Source: an uncultured Amylibacter sp.
GTDB taxonomy: Bacteria > Pseudomonadota > Alphaproteobacteria > Rhodobacterales > Rhodobacteraceae
Reading direction: 5' to 3'
Length of the DNA: 64,000 nucleotides
Assembly: GCA_959347425.1 (NCBI GenBank)
Contig: OY365741.1
Location: forward strand, 496,001-560,000
Shown here: piece by piece, positions 1 to 8,332 of the stretch
Layout: every line of letters begins with the position of its first letter
Numbering within the stretch: position 1 is the first letter of the stretch
Notes under the pieces: model-generated
The model's database searches: none
What the model saw: only the letters and a program-made list of their open reading frames with translations
What the model was told of the DNA's origin: nothing
Position numbers and translations under genes: made by a program

Positions 1-25
1 ATAACTAATCGTTAATCCCTAACCT
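1..25. repeat. Heptamer array, right-type (edge of window)
   Basis: ACTAATC/GTTAATC/CCTAACC-like heptamers in the right-arm orientation. They contain the stop codon of lysC. The matching left array, if there is one, lies outside the window. Confidence 0.6.
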
Positions 26-1250
26 TCTCCAACTCAAACGACTCGTGCAACGCCCGCACCGCTTTTTCCATCATATCACGGCGGATTAACACGGACACCT
101 TAATCTCTGACGTGGTAATCACCAAGATGTTAATCCCATGATCCGCCAATACTTGGAACATCTGGGCGGCAATCCCCGAATGACTGCGCATCCCAACCCC
201 TACCATAGATACCTTTGCCACCTCTGCATCCGTGTGCAAATCGTCAAACTGCAAACCATCACTGGCAGCCTTACTCAACGCACTCACCGCCGCTTGCATT
301 TGTTCCATAGGGCAAGAAAAAGTCATATCCGTGCGCCCATCCAAAGATATATTCTGCACAATCATATCGACATTAATCCCCGCCCGCGCCAGAGTGCCAA
401 AAATAGCCGCCGCTATCCCCGGTTTATCCGCCACGGATAACAAGGTTATTTTCGCCTCTTCCTTTGAAAACGCGATGCCATGAACTGTTTTATTTTCCAT
501 TGTATTATCCTCTGCACATACGAGTGTGCCTGCGTTATGGGAAATATCGTGGCCGAAGCTGGATAAAACCCGAATGGGTGTTTGATAGCGCATAGCAAGC
601 TCTACCGAACGGGTTTGCAAAACCTTCGCGCCGAGCGATGCCAGTTCCAGCATCTCTTCATACGAGATTTTGCGCATTTTCCGCGCTGTTTGCACAATTC
701 GCGGGTCAGTGGTGTAGATTCCATCCACATCCGTGTAAATATCGCAGCGCACCGCCCCCCAAGCCGCGGCAAAAGCAACCGCCGTGGTATCAGAGCCTCC
801 ACGCCCAAGGGTGCTAATCCGCCCGTCTTTCGTAACGCCCTGAAAGCCAGCGATAACGGCGACTTGGTCGCCCCCATCAAAGGCCGCTTGCAGGCGGTCA
901 CGCGGGATATTTTCAATCCGCGCGGCGCTGTGCGCGTCACTGGTTTCAATCGGCACCTGCCAGCCCTGCCACGAACGCGCCTGTACGCCCATATTTTGCA
1001 AGCATAACGCCATCAGCCCCGCCGTGATGTTTTCACCGGATGAGACTATTGCATCAAACTCTGCCGCGTTCGCGGTTTGGGTTTCCTTCACCCAACCGAT
1101 GAGCTGATTGGTTTTGCCAGACATGGCAGAGACCACGACAATGATTTTATGACCATTGGCGAGCTCGCGGGTGATTTTTTCTGCGGCCGTTTTGATGTGG
1201 TCGACATCGGCAACGGAGGTTCCGCCAAATTTCATGACAAGAAAGGACAT
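12..1250 (-). CDS. lysC: Aspartate kinase
   Basis: Phosphorylates L-aspartate with ATP, the first step towards lysine, threonine, methionine and diaminopimelate. The 412-residue protein has the N-terminal kinase motif KFGGTSV at residues 7-13, DVDGIYTTDPRI near 175, and two C-terminal ACT-type regulatory repeats (about 265-340 and 345-410), so lysine and/or threonine feedback is expected from the family. Length is typical for a monofunctional kinase. The ATG at 1250 has AGGAA a few bases upstream. The last codons (V-R-D-stop) and the stop codon fall inside a heptamer array at the window edge, so the C-terminal residues appear to be repeat-derived. ptsP is divergent. No lysine riboswitch is visible upstream. 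Confidence 0.95.
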   Translation of the reverse strand: MSFLVMKFGGTSVADVDHIKTAAEKITRELANGHKIIVVVSAMSGKTNQLIGWVKETQTANAAEFDAIVSSGENITAGLMALCLQNMGVQARSWQGWQVPIETSDAHSAARIENIPRDRLQAAFDGGDQVAVIAGFQGVTKDGRISTLGRGGSDTTAVAFAAAWGAVRCDIYTDVDGIYTTDPRIVQTARKMRKISYEEMLELASLGAKVLQTRSVELAMRYQTPIRVLSSFGHDISHNAGTLVCAEDNTMENKTVHGIAFSKEEAKITLLSVADKPGIAAAIFGTLARAGINVDMIVQNISLDGRTDMTFSCPMEQMQAAVSALSKAASDGLQFDDLHTDAEVAKVSMVGVGMRSHSGIAAQMFQVLADHGINILVITTSEIKVSVLIRRDMMEKAVRALHESFELEKVRD

Positions 1251-1314
1251 TGGGATTCCTGATAAAGGCTTTGGTGAGGGGTTTAGGGGAAAAACGGGGG
1301 AATGGCAAGGGGTG

Positions 1315-1459
1315 TTAGTTATTAGTTGTTAGTTATTAGTTGTTAGTTGTTAGTTATTAGTGGCTTTAGCCCTTTGGGTTCGCGCGACCCGTGCCAAACA
1401 TAACCAAAGGGCATTAATCACTAATCACTAATCACTAATCATTAATCACTAATCGTTAA
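1315..1459. repeat. Heptamer array pair between lysC and ptsP, with a remnant of element E
   Basis: Left arm 1315-1362 is TTAGTTA/TTAGTTG units. Right arm 1413-1459 is ACTAATC/ATTAATC units, roughly complementary to the left. The 50-bp interior (about 1363-1412) contains CCCTTTGGGTTCGCG and matches one end of the dispersed repeat seen at 33.35 kb. It lies in the divergent intergenic region of lysC and ptsP. A TTGACA at 1463-1468 follows the right arm, but I see no good -10 at normal spacing. Nothing else is recognisable in the 282-bp gap. Confidence 0.8.
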
Positions 1460-1532
1460 CATTGACAATCCCACAAAAATAAGCGACACCATAAAAATAA
1501 CTCAAACTCCAAGAAAAACCCCCAAAATCCCC

Positions 1533-3776
1533 ATGACCCAAATCAAACGCCAAGACTCCCGCGACCTGCTAAACCGCCTGCGCGAATCCCTCGCCAAAAG
1601 CGGGGATGGACAGGAACGGCTTGACCACCTCGTGGATATAGTCGCCGATTCCCTGCAAACAGAGGTTTGCTCAATCTACCTCTGCCGCGACCCTATTACA
1701 TTGGAACTCTGTGCCACCCACGGGCTGAACAAAGACGCGGTACACCAAACGCGGATGCGGCTGGGCGAAGGGCTGGTTGGGCAAATCGCCAAACGCGCCG
1801 CCCCGATTAACACGGAAAACGCCCCCGTTCATAAACATTTCCGCTATATGCCTGAAACCGCCGAGGATTCGTTTTTATCCCTTATGGGCGTGCCGATTCA
1901 ACGGCTGGGTGAAATCCTTGGCGTGCTGGTCGTGCAATCCACAAAAGCCCGCAAACACAGCGATGATGAGGTTTATGCACTAGAAATCGTGGCTATGGTT
2001 ATTGCCGAGATGAAAGAGCTGGGCGCGTTTATCGGCGATTCCGAAGCCATGAAACTGCCTCATCAAAAACCCCACTTGTTCAAAGGAATCCGAGCGCAAG
2101 AGGGCTCTGCCATCGGGCAAGTCCTGTTGCATGACGCGAAAATAGTCGTATCCAATGTCGTTGCCGACGACCCCGAATCCGAAAAACAACGGCTGGATGT
2201 TGCGCTGGAAGAGCTGCGGCTAAAGGTTGATGATTTGCTGGATAACACAGCCCAGCACGAAACCACGCAAAAGGATGTCCTGAACGCCTATCGCATGTTT
2301 GCCAATTCCAAAGGCTGGCGGCAACGGCTGGAAACCAGTATTGATAGCGGGCTGAGCGCCGAGGTTGCGGTGGAAAAAGAACAATCCGCCACGCGGGCAC
2401 GGATGGAACGGGTGCCTGACCCTTATTTGCGCGAACGACTGCACGATTTGGATGATTTATCCAATCGTTTATTGCGTTTATTAACTGGTCAAAACCAACG
2501 GCAAAATGAAAAAATCCCCGAAAACGCGATTTTGGTGGCGCGGAATATTGGGCCTTCTGAATTGCTGGAATACGGTAAGACTATCAAGGGGATTGTGCTG
2601 GAAGAGGGCTCGGTTGGCTCGCATGCCGCGATTATCGCGCGGGCGTGGGCAATACCGATGGTTATCCACGCCGAATCCATCACGCGGGAGGCGTTAAAAG
2701 ACGATTTAATCCTGCTGGATGGCGACAAGGGCTTCGTCCATTTGCGCCCGACTGAGGATGTAACCCATGCCTTCCGCGATAAGCTGGCGATGGAGGATGT
2801 GACCCAAGAAAAATACCGTGCTATTCGCACGAAACCCGGGCAAACTCTGGACGGAGTGCGGATTGGTTTGCAGATGAACGCGGGTTTGCTGGTGGATTTG
2901 CCCAGTCTGGAGAGCTCTGGCGCGGAAGGCGTGGGGCTGTTTCGCACAGAATTGCAATTCCTAATGCGTGCCGAAGTGCCGAAACGCCACGAGCTGGCCG
3001 CGTTGTATAGCCGCGTGATGGATAGGGCGGCGCATCTGCCCGTGACATTCCGCACCTTGGACATCGGGTCGGACAAAGTGCTGTCCTATATGAAAAATAT
3101 AGACGAGCCGAACCCCGCTATGGGTTGGCGCGCCATTCGCATGGGCTTGGATAAACCTGGAATGATGAAAATGCAGTTGCAAGCGTTATTGCGCGCGGCA
3201 AAAGGGCGCGATTTGCGGATTATGTTCCCGTTTGTCGCGCAGTTAGAGGAATACCGCCAAGCGCGGGCTATGCTGGATGAAGTGGTCAAAGGCGAACGCG
3301 CCTTGGGGCATGCTATCCCCGATTTGAAAATCGGTGCGATGTTGGAAACGCCCAGTTTGGCGTTTGCACCCGATACGTTTTTCCAAGAATGCGATTTTAT
3401 CTCTATAGGGGGTAATGATTTAAAGCAGTTTTTCTATGCGGCGGATAGGCAAAATGAACGGGTGCGGGCGCGGTATGATACTCTGAACGTGAGTTATCTG
3501 TCGTTTATCCGCCAGATTTGCGATCGATGTGATGCCTTTGGGACTCCTGTGAGTTTCTGTGGCGAGGATGCGGGCAAACCCGTGGTTGCCGCGTGTTTTG
3601 CCGCCATGGGGTTGCGGAATTTATCGATGCGTCCCGTGTCTATTGCTCAGGTGAAGTCGTTATTACGGCAGGTGGATTTGGCGGAATTGCGGGCGGTTAT
3701 TGATAAGGCTTGTCAATCAGGCGTGGCCTCCGTTCGGGCGGATGTGATGGCGTATTTGGGCGATAGACGGGGGTAG
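1533..3776 (+). CDS. ptsP: PEP-protein phosphotransferase with GAF domain (enzyme I-Ntr)
   Basis: First enzyme of the nitrogen-type phosphotransferase relay: it autophosphorylates from PEP and passes phosphate to NPr. The 747 residues show an N-terminal GAF domain (about 20-160), a PEP-utiliser N domain (about 180-300), the phospho-histidine loop with H364 in SVGSHAAIIAR, and a C-terminal PEP-binding TIM barrel with GVGLFRTE and the catalytic C676 in SFCGEDAG. The canonical C-terminal motif is nearer to CGEMAG, so D replaces M here, which is tolerated in the family. Length fits PtsP. Being next to lysC is common in Rhodobacterales. The GAF domain implies sensing of a small ligand, glutamine in some relatives (family knowledge). 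Confidence 0.95.
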   Translation: MTQIKRQDSRDLLNRLRESLAKSGDGQERLDHLVDIVADSLQTEVCSIYLCRDPITLELCATHGLNKDAVHQTRMRLGEGLVGQIAKRAAPINTENAPVHKHFRYMPETAEDSFLSLMGVPIQRLGEILGVLVVQSTKARKHSDDEVYALEIVAMVIAEMKELGAFIGDSEAMKLPHQKPHLFKGIRAQEGSAIGQVLLHDAKIVVSNVVADDPESEKQRLDVALEELRLKVDDLLDNTAQHETTQKDVLNAYRMFANSKGWRQRLETSIDSGLSAEVAVEKEQSATRARMERVPDPYLRERLHDLDDLSNRLLRLLTGQNQRQNEKIPENAILVARNIGPSELLEYGKTIKGIVLEEGSVGSHAAIIARAWAIPMVIHAESITREALKDDLILLDGDKGFVHLRPTEDVTHAFRDKLAMEDVTQEKYRAIRTKPGQTLDGVRIGLQMNAGLLVDLPSLESSGAEGVGLFRTELQFLMRAEVPKRHELAALYSRVMDRAAHLPVTFRTLDIGSDKVLSYMKNIDEPNPAMGWRAIRMGLDKPGMMKMQLQALLRAAKGRDLRIMFPFVAQLEEYRQARAMLDEVVKGERALGHAIPDLKIGAMLETPSLAFAPDTFFQECDFISIGGNDLKQFFYAADRQNERVRARYDTLNVSYLSFIRQICDRCDAFGTPVSFCGEDAGKPVVAACFAAMGLRNLSMRPVSIAQVKSLLRQVDLAELRAVIDKACQSGVASVRADVMAYLGDRRG

Positions 3777-3893
3777 TTTTTTGTTAAATGGTTGTTTTTA
3801 AGTGATTTTTTGTTGTTGCTCTTTACATTTTGGTTTGCTATGTTAAATATATGTTATCAAATGCGGTAAGACCGCAATTAGAAAGGATACAAA

Positions 3894-4127
3894 ATGGCTT
3901 TAGAAGAAGAAAAAGAAATGCTTTTGGCACAGATGCGAAAGCACACCAAAGGCATGAAATATGACGATTGCTTTTATGATGGTGTCGTTACGCTTGATCC
4001 ATCAGAGATTGATGAGGCTTGGGATAAACTCACCGTCAATCCAATGCTGATAAATCTTAAGTTTTTTCCACAGGATATGGCGATGGCTTTTTTTGATACA
4101 TTAAAAGAGCGCGGGTATATAAGGTAA
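3894..4127 (+). CDS. Small hypothetical protein (77 aa)
   Basis: I do not recognise this acidic 77-residue protein. It is probably real: AAAGGATACAAAATG gives a strong ribosome-binding site, and a plausible promoter (TTTACA, 16 bp, TAAATA) lies upstream at about 3822-3849. The next gene starts 6 bp downstream, so the two are probably one operon. Both are clearly more AT-rich than ptsP and the following thiamine gene, which suggests an acquired pair. There is no membrane segment or cysteine cluster. It could be a partner or immunity-type protein for the downstream membrane protein, but nothing in the sequence proves that. Confidence 0.6.
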   Translation: MALEEEKEMLLAQMRKHTKGMKYDDCFYDGVVTLDPSEIDEAWDKLTVNPMLINLKFFPQDMAMAFFDTLKERGYIR

Positions 4128-4133
4128 AACACC

Positions 4134-4574
4134 ATGGCTGTGAAAAAAGGCGATAAGCCAAGACAAGGTAAGGTTTTGCCACCTAACCCCCCTGATGTTA
4201 ACAAAACAAATATTCTAGCAGTTTTTACAGAGTTTCATGAACGTCCTGATTTGCTTTTGGATGCAATTGAAAAACGTAGCCCAGGTGCTACCAAGCGTAT
4301 GGCGGAGGAAGCGGAACGCGTTTATCAATCAAGATTTCGGTTTGGCGAGATTCAGGCTTATACTGGACTTGCTATAAGGGTTGTTTCTGCTTTATCCTGC
4401 CCCGTTTTATTTTATTTAATCGTAACAGGTGACGGTGCAAAATTTTGGCCGATAGTGGCACTGACTGCATTTTTTGCTGTTACGCAAAGTGGCAAAGCTG
4501 GTTTTTTGAGAATCTGTCAAGCCATAGCAGAACTAATTGCAAAAAGTGTCAAAGGCAATAATAGGGACGACTAA
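4134..4574 (+). CDS. Small membrane protein, possibly DUF2335-like
   Basis: 146 residues: a basic, proline-containing N-terminus, a charged helix (about 45-75, with ATKRMAEEAERVYQSRF), then two hydrophobic segments (about 80-100 and 108-125) and a short charged tail. The order of a MAE-E-R-R helix followed by two hydrophobic stretches resembles DUF2335 membrane proteins, but this rests on memory of the family and is a weak assignment. It starts 6 bp after the 77-aa gene and is AT-rich like it. It ends just before the convergent thiamine pyrophosphokinase gene. Confidence 0.55.
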   Translation: MAVKKGDKPRQGKVLPPNPPDVNKTNILAVFTEFHERPDLLLDAIEKRSPGATKRMAEEAERVYQSRFRFGEIQAYTGLAIRVVSALSCPVLFYLIVTGDGAKFWPIVALTAFFAVTQSGKAGFLRICQAIAELIAKSVKGNNRDD

Positions 4575-4581
4575 AGGACGA

Positions 4582-5265
4582 TTAACCCTTAACCGCCAAT
4601 CCCCCCACCACCGATTCCAAACACGCCAAGGGCAGGCTAACCAATATATCCCCGCTCTGCACCGTCAATTCCACATGCCCGCCGATAGCCCGATTAGATG
4701 TTCCTAACCGCCCATCGGCGGACAAATCCAGCCCATCTATCGCCCATTCCAGCCCGACCGACTGCCCCCGCGCGGGCGTTAATGGATACAACCCTATCGG
4801 CGTTCCCGCCTCGCATTCCATAACGAAAGACGCGGGTGCACGAAAGCAAACCTCACCCCCGCCCAGCAAAATCGCGCGTTGCCACGGGTGCTTTATTAAC
4901 GCACTAAACGCCGCCCACTGATGGTCTAACCGCCCGCCCAAAAACCCAACACACAGGATATAATCCGCCACAATAGCCGCCAAAGATTTGTCAAAATCGG
5001 TGCTGTTTTGGTCTGGTACATGGTGAAAAACACACCCGCGCAAATGCGTCGCCGTTCTATCCACAGAATCCAAATCTCCGATAACCGCGATGGGAGCAAC
5101 GGGCGCGATATTCGCCCCACCATCGGCGCAATATAAATCGGGACACAGAGCCATCGCACGGTCTAACACCGCCGATTCAAACACCCCTGCACCCAAAAGC
5201 GTTACCCCGCCCGTGTGGAAAAACGTCTGAGCCGCACTGTCTATCACATCACTGCTCCGAATCAT
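4582..5265 (-). CDS. Thiamine pyrophosphokinase
   Basis: Transfers pyrophosphate from ATP to thiamine to make thiamine diphosphate. Diagnostic motifs are CADGGAN, IGDLDS, the acidic substrate motif NSTDFDKSL and GGRLDH, followed by a C-terminal beta-rich thiamine-binding domain. From the ATG at 5265 it is 227 residues. A GTG at 5247 preceded by GGAG at good spacing is an equally plausible start. A longer reading upstream (TTG at 5343) would run through DUF2842 and is unlikely. It overlaps the end of the DUF2842 gene by a few bases, so the two are translationally coupled. The last residues and stop (GGTTAAGGGTTAATC) resemble degenerate heptamers. Confidence 0.9.
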   Translation of the reverse strand: MIRSSDVIDSAAQTFFHTGGVTLLGAGVFESAVLDRAMALCPDLYCADGGANIAPVAPIAVIGDLDSVDRTATHLRGCVFHHVPDQNSTDFDKSLAAIVADYILCVGFLGGRLDHQWAAFSALIKHPWQRAILLGGGEVCFRAPASFVMECEAGTPIGLYPLTPARGQSVGLEWAIDGLDLSADGRLGTSNRAIGGHVELTVQSGDILVSLPLACLESVVGGLAVKG

Positions 5266-5518
5266 CGGGCGATGCAACGACAGCGTCAGGGTCTTCTTTC
5301 CCAACCCCCAGAAACACGCGGCGAAAGGGGAAAACCCAGCCAATTCCCATGACTACATACATCGGCAGCTCTATAAAAATAGGCAACGGGGGCAGCACCG
5401 CAAAAATACTAACACACGCGACAATATAAAACGGCATGAACACCAGCAGAACCAACAGGCTCAGCCCACGGCGGGCTTTATAGGAAAGATTTATCTGCTT
5501 TTTCACCTGCTTTTTCAC
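5249..5518 (-). CDS. DUF2842 small membrane protein
   Basis: About 89 residues with a basic start (KKQVKKQ), two hydrophobic segments and a positively charged turn after WVFPFRRVF. This matches the small alphaproteobacterial DUF2842 membrane family, whose function is unknown. An upstream ATG at 5611 would overlap purA by 80 bp. GTG codons at 5518 or 5506, near a GAGG, fit better and place the start just after the purA stop at 5532. Gene order purA-DUF2842-TPK on one strand suggests a single transcript. Confidence 0.75.
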   Translation of the reverse strand: MKKQVKKQINLSYKARRGLSLLVLLVFMPFYIVACVSIFAVLPPLPIFIELPMYVVMGIGWVFPFRRVFLGVGKEDPDAVVASPDDSEQ

Positions 5519-5531
5519 CTCGCACGCCCCC

Positions 5532-6824
5532 CTAATCCGCGAACGGGTCTTTAACCAAAATCGTATCATCGCGTTCGGGCGAAGTCGATAATAACGCCAC
5601 GGGGCAGTCAATTAACGCCTCTATCCTGCGGACATAAGCCACCGCTTCGGCGGGCAAATCCGCCCAATCACGCACGCCTACGGTGACGGTTTTCCACCCT
5701 GCCATAGTCTCATAAATCGGGGTGCATCGCGCCTGTTCATCGCTGGCAACGGGCAGATAATCCACAACCGCCCCATCCAGCGAATAACCCGTGCAGATTT
5801 TCAATTCATCCAATCCGTCCAGCACATCCAGCTTTGTCAAAGCAATCCCATTCATCCCGCAGAGCATCGCGGTTTGCCGCACCAAAACCGCATCAAACCA
5901 ACCGCATCGCCTTGCGCGACCCGTGACCGTGCCAGTCTCATGCCCAACCCGCGCCAGATGCTCGCCGACCTTATCAAACAATTCGGCAGGAAACGGCCCC
6001 TCGCCCACGCGGGTGGTGTATGCCTTCACAATCCCCAAAACATTACCAACGGAGGCAGGCCCCATGCCAGTTCCCAAGGCCGCCATTCCCGCCAGAGTAT
6101 TAGAGGAAGTCACAAACGGATAGGTGCCAAAATCTATATCCAGCAACGCCCCTTGCGCCCCTTCAAACAGGATTTTCTTACCGTCCTTTTGCGCCTGTGC
6201 CAGAACCCGCCAAACGGGCGCACGATAGGGCAGAATATCGGGCGCGATAGCCATCAGCTTCGCCTTCAAATCCGCCACATCCACGGGGTTCAGCCCCAAA
6301 CCTTTGCGCAAGGCATTGTGATGCACCAACAAACGAGTCAGGCGGGATTCCAAAGTAGCCTCATCCGCCAAATCCGCCAAACGCAGGGCGCGGCGACCGA
6401 CTTTGTCCTCATAAGCAGGGCCAATCCCGCGCCCAGTCGTGCCGATTTTCGCCATTTTATTAGAGCTTTCCCGTGCTTGATCCAGCTCGCAGTGAATCGG
6501 CAAAATCAGCGGGGTGTTTTCCGCAATCATCAAATTATCGGGGGACACGGCAACGCCTTGCGCCTGTATTTTGGCAATCTCATCGCGCAACGCCCAAGGG
6601 TCTAGCACAACGCCATTGCCTATCACACCCAGCTTACCACCGCGCAAAATGCCAGACGGCAGAAGCGACAGTTTATAGACCTTGCCATTGACAACCAGAG
6701 TATGCCCCGCGTTATGCCCGCCTTGGAATCGTGCCACGATATCGGCGCGTTCGGACAGCCAATCTACGATTTTGCCTTTGCCTTCGTCGCCCCATTGGGC
6801 GCCCACAACAACTACGTTGGTCAT
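5532..6824 (-). CDS. purA: Adenylosuccinate synthase
   Basis: Joins IMP and aspartate using GTP, the first committed step to AMP. The 430-residue protein opens with [18 protein letters not shown] (GTP/IMP site and catalytic Asp), contains [19 protein letters not shown] and the late GTG-RRCGW-D region, and has the normal family length. It is the first gene of an apparent purA-DUF2842-TPK unit. The upstream divergent region to the Fe-S carrier gene holds unusual repeats (6935-7224) that may separate the two promoters. Confidence 0.97.
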   Translation of the reverse strand: MTNVVVVGAQWGDEGKGKIVDWLSERADIVARFQGGHNAGHTLVVNGKVYKLSLLPSGILRGGKLGVIGNGVVLDPWALRDEIAKIQAQGVAVSPDNLMIAENTPLILPIHCELDQARESSNKMAKIGTTGRGIGPAYEDKVGRRALRLADLADEATLESRLTRLLVHHNALRKGLGLNPVDVADLKAKLMAIAPDILPYRAPVWRVLAQAQKDGKKILFEGAQGALLDIDFGTYPFVTSSNTLAGMAALGTGMGPASVGNVLGIVKAYTTRVGEGPFPAELFDKVGEHLARVGHETGTVTGRARRCGWFDAVLVRQTAMLCGMNGIALTKLDVLDGLDELKICTGYSLDGAVVDYLPVASDEQARCTPIYETMAGWKTVTVGVRDWADLPAEAVAYVRRIEALIDCPVALLSTSPERDDTILVKDPFAD

Positions 6825-6934
6825 GAAATCTGCTTTCTTTTGCGTTGGGTTTTGGTGTTATTTGGTGTTAAAGGTGGGTTATACACTGGTTTTGCAGTTT
6901 ATGCCATTGTTTTTTCGCAGGTTTGGGCGGGGAA

Positions 6935-7224
6935 TTATTAGTTGTTAGTTGTTAGTTGTTAGTTAATTGGTTATTCATAACTGCCATAACCACAAATAAC
7001 CACCTTTGGTTAATTGAGTTAATGATTAACCAAAATAACCAAAAATAACCAACCGTGGTTAATTGAGTTAATGATTAACCAAAATAACCAAAAATAACCA
7101 ACCGTGGTTATTTTTGGTTAATCGTGGTTAATCGTGGTTAATGTGAGTTATTTTGGTTATTTGTGGTTATTTTGAGTTATGGTAGTTAATCACTAACAAC
7201 TAACAACTAACAACTAACAACTAA
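6935..7224. repeat. Heptamer pair enclosing a 49-bp tandem duplication and GGTTA-rich inverted repeats
   Basis: Left arm 6935-6967 (TTAGTTG units), right arm 7184-7224 (ACTAACA units). The interior holds an exact 49-bp tandem duplication (7008-7056 and 7057-7105) rich in AACCAAAATAACC. It is followed at 7106-7178 by many copies of GGTTATTTTGG/GGTTAATCGT, which are the reverse complement of the first part, so the interior is itself a large imperfect inverted repeat. It occupies the divergent purA-nfu intergenic region (6825-7304), where I see no other gene. Confidence 0.85.
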
Positions 7225-7304
7225 AACCATTGACTTTCCCCGAAAACATATCCATATTAACCAAACCACCCCTCGTTAAACCGATAAAACCGAAAGCCAC
7301 CCCT

Positions 7305-7868
7305 ATGTTTATTCAAACCGAAACAACACCCAATCCCGCGACCCTGAAATTCCTTCCAGGGCAGGCGGTTATGCCGACAGGCACCGCCGATTTTCCCAAT
7401 AAAGATTCCGCCGAAGGCTCGCCCTTGGCGGCGCGTATTTTCAAAACGCAAGGCATTACGGGCGTGTTCCTTGGCCCTGATTTCATCACTATTACCAAAA
7501 CCGATGAGTTGCAGTGGGAGCATATAAAACCAGCCTTGCTCGGCGCGATTATGGAGCATTTCCAATCGGGCGCACCCGTGATGAATGACGCGGCAACTGC
7601 CGTTGGCGGGCATGCCGAACATAGCGGTGAGGACGCGGATATTGTCAATCAAATCAAAGAGTTACTGGATACTCGCGTTCGCCCAGCCGTGGCGCAAGAC
7701 GGCGGTGATATTACCTTTCACGGGTTCGAGAGGGGCATCGTTTATCTGCATATGCAGGGCGCGTGCGCGGGCTGTCCGTCATCGACTATTACCCTGAAAA
7801 TGGGGATTGAAAACCTGCTGCGCCACTATATACCAGAGGTCAGCGAAGTCCGCCCCGTCGCCGTTTAG
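7305..7868 (+). CDS. NfuA-type iron-sulfur carrier (NifU C-terminal domain)
   Basis: Fe-S scaffold or carrier protein. From the ATG at 7305 it begins with MFIQTETTPNPATLKFLPG, the classic Nfu N-terminal domain, and ends with a NifU-like domain carrying the cluster ligands C154 and C157 in CAGCPSS (187 residues). The longer in-frame ATG at 7230 adds 25 residues with no family match, so 7305 is preferred. The gene is followed 3 bp later by tsaB, so they are probably co-transcribed. This neighbourhood of nfu, tsaB and rimI is common in Alphaproteobacteria. Confidence 0.92.
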   Translation: MFIQTETTPNPATLKFLPGQAVMPTGTADFPNKDSAEGSPLAARIFKTQGITGVFLGPDFITITKTDELQWEHIKPALLGAIMEHFQSGAPVMNDAATAVGGHAEHSGEDADIVNQIKELLDTRVRPAVAQDGGDITFHGFERGIVYLHMQGACAGCPSSTITLKMGIENLLRHYIPEVSEVRPVAV

Positions 7869-7871
7869 CCG

Positions 7872-8306
7872 ATGATTTTGGCGTTTGATACCAGCAGTGC
7901 CGCGTGTCGTTTTGCCCTGTGTTTGGACGGGCGGATTGTTGCCGTGCGGGGTGCTGAATTGCGCCGAGATATGGCGGAACGGCTGTTTGATGAGCTGGGG
8001 TTGGTTCTGGCGGACGGCGGGTGCGACTGGCGCGATTTAACGGGCGTGGCGGTGTGTGTTGGGCCTGGCGGATTTACTGGGCTGAGGGTCGGGGTTTCGG
8101 CAGCGCGAGGGCTGGCTTTGGGGTTAGGCGTGCGTGCGGTTGGCGTTGGTTTGGATGAGGTTTCTGGCGATTGTGTGGCGAGCGCGGTTGGTGTGCTGGG
8201 CGAGCAGTTATTGAACAGTGGTTGCGATTTGCCCTTGCCCGCGCCGTTGTATTTGAAGGGCGCGAATGCCGCCTTGCCAAGGGATGTTGCGCCTGTTATA
8301 ATTTAA
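7872..8306 (+). CDS. tsaB: TsaB-like tRNA t6A protein, shortened
   Basis: TsaB is the inactive TsaD paralogue that scaffolds t6A37 synthesis in tRNA. The N-terminus (ILAFDTSSAACRFAL) and GPGGFTGLRVGVSAARGLAL are clear family signatures, and the end (PAPLYLKGANA) matches the usual C-terminal PLYLR motif. The protein is only 144 residues against about 200-230 in the family. The middle, roughly between residue 100 and residue 125, is missing about 70-80 residues, without a frameshift between the two conserved ends. Either it is a minimal TsaB or an internally deleted, possibly inactive one. A rimI-type gene follows, as expected. Confidence 0.8.
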   Translation: MILAFDTSSAACRFALCLDGRIVAVRGAELRRDMAERLFDELGLVLADGGCDWRDLTGVAVCVGPGGFTGLRVGVSAARGLALGLGVRAVGVGLDEVSGDCVASAVGVLGEQLLNSGCDLPLPAPLYLKGANAALPRDVAPVII

Positions 8307-8332
8307 TGGTGAATGGAGAATGGTGAATTATG
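8303..8332. repeat. Second-type heptamer array (GTGAATT family)
   Basis: Imperfect 7-bp units of the GTGAATG/GTGAATT/ATGAATT kind lie between tsaB and the RimI fusion and run into its start codon region. Similar arrays occur at 22281, 30870, 34648 and 53816-53978. Confidence 0.5.

Noticed and set aside
5874..6605. 243-codon open frame opposite purA
   Set aside because: Gln/His/Arg-rich shadow of a conserved gene, without start signals.
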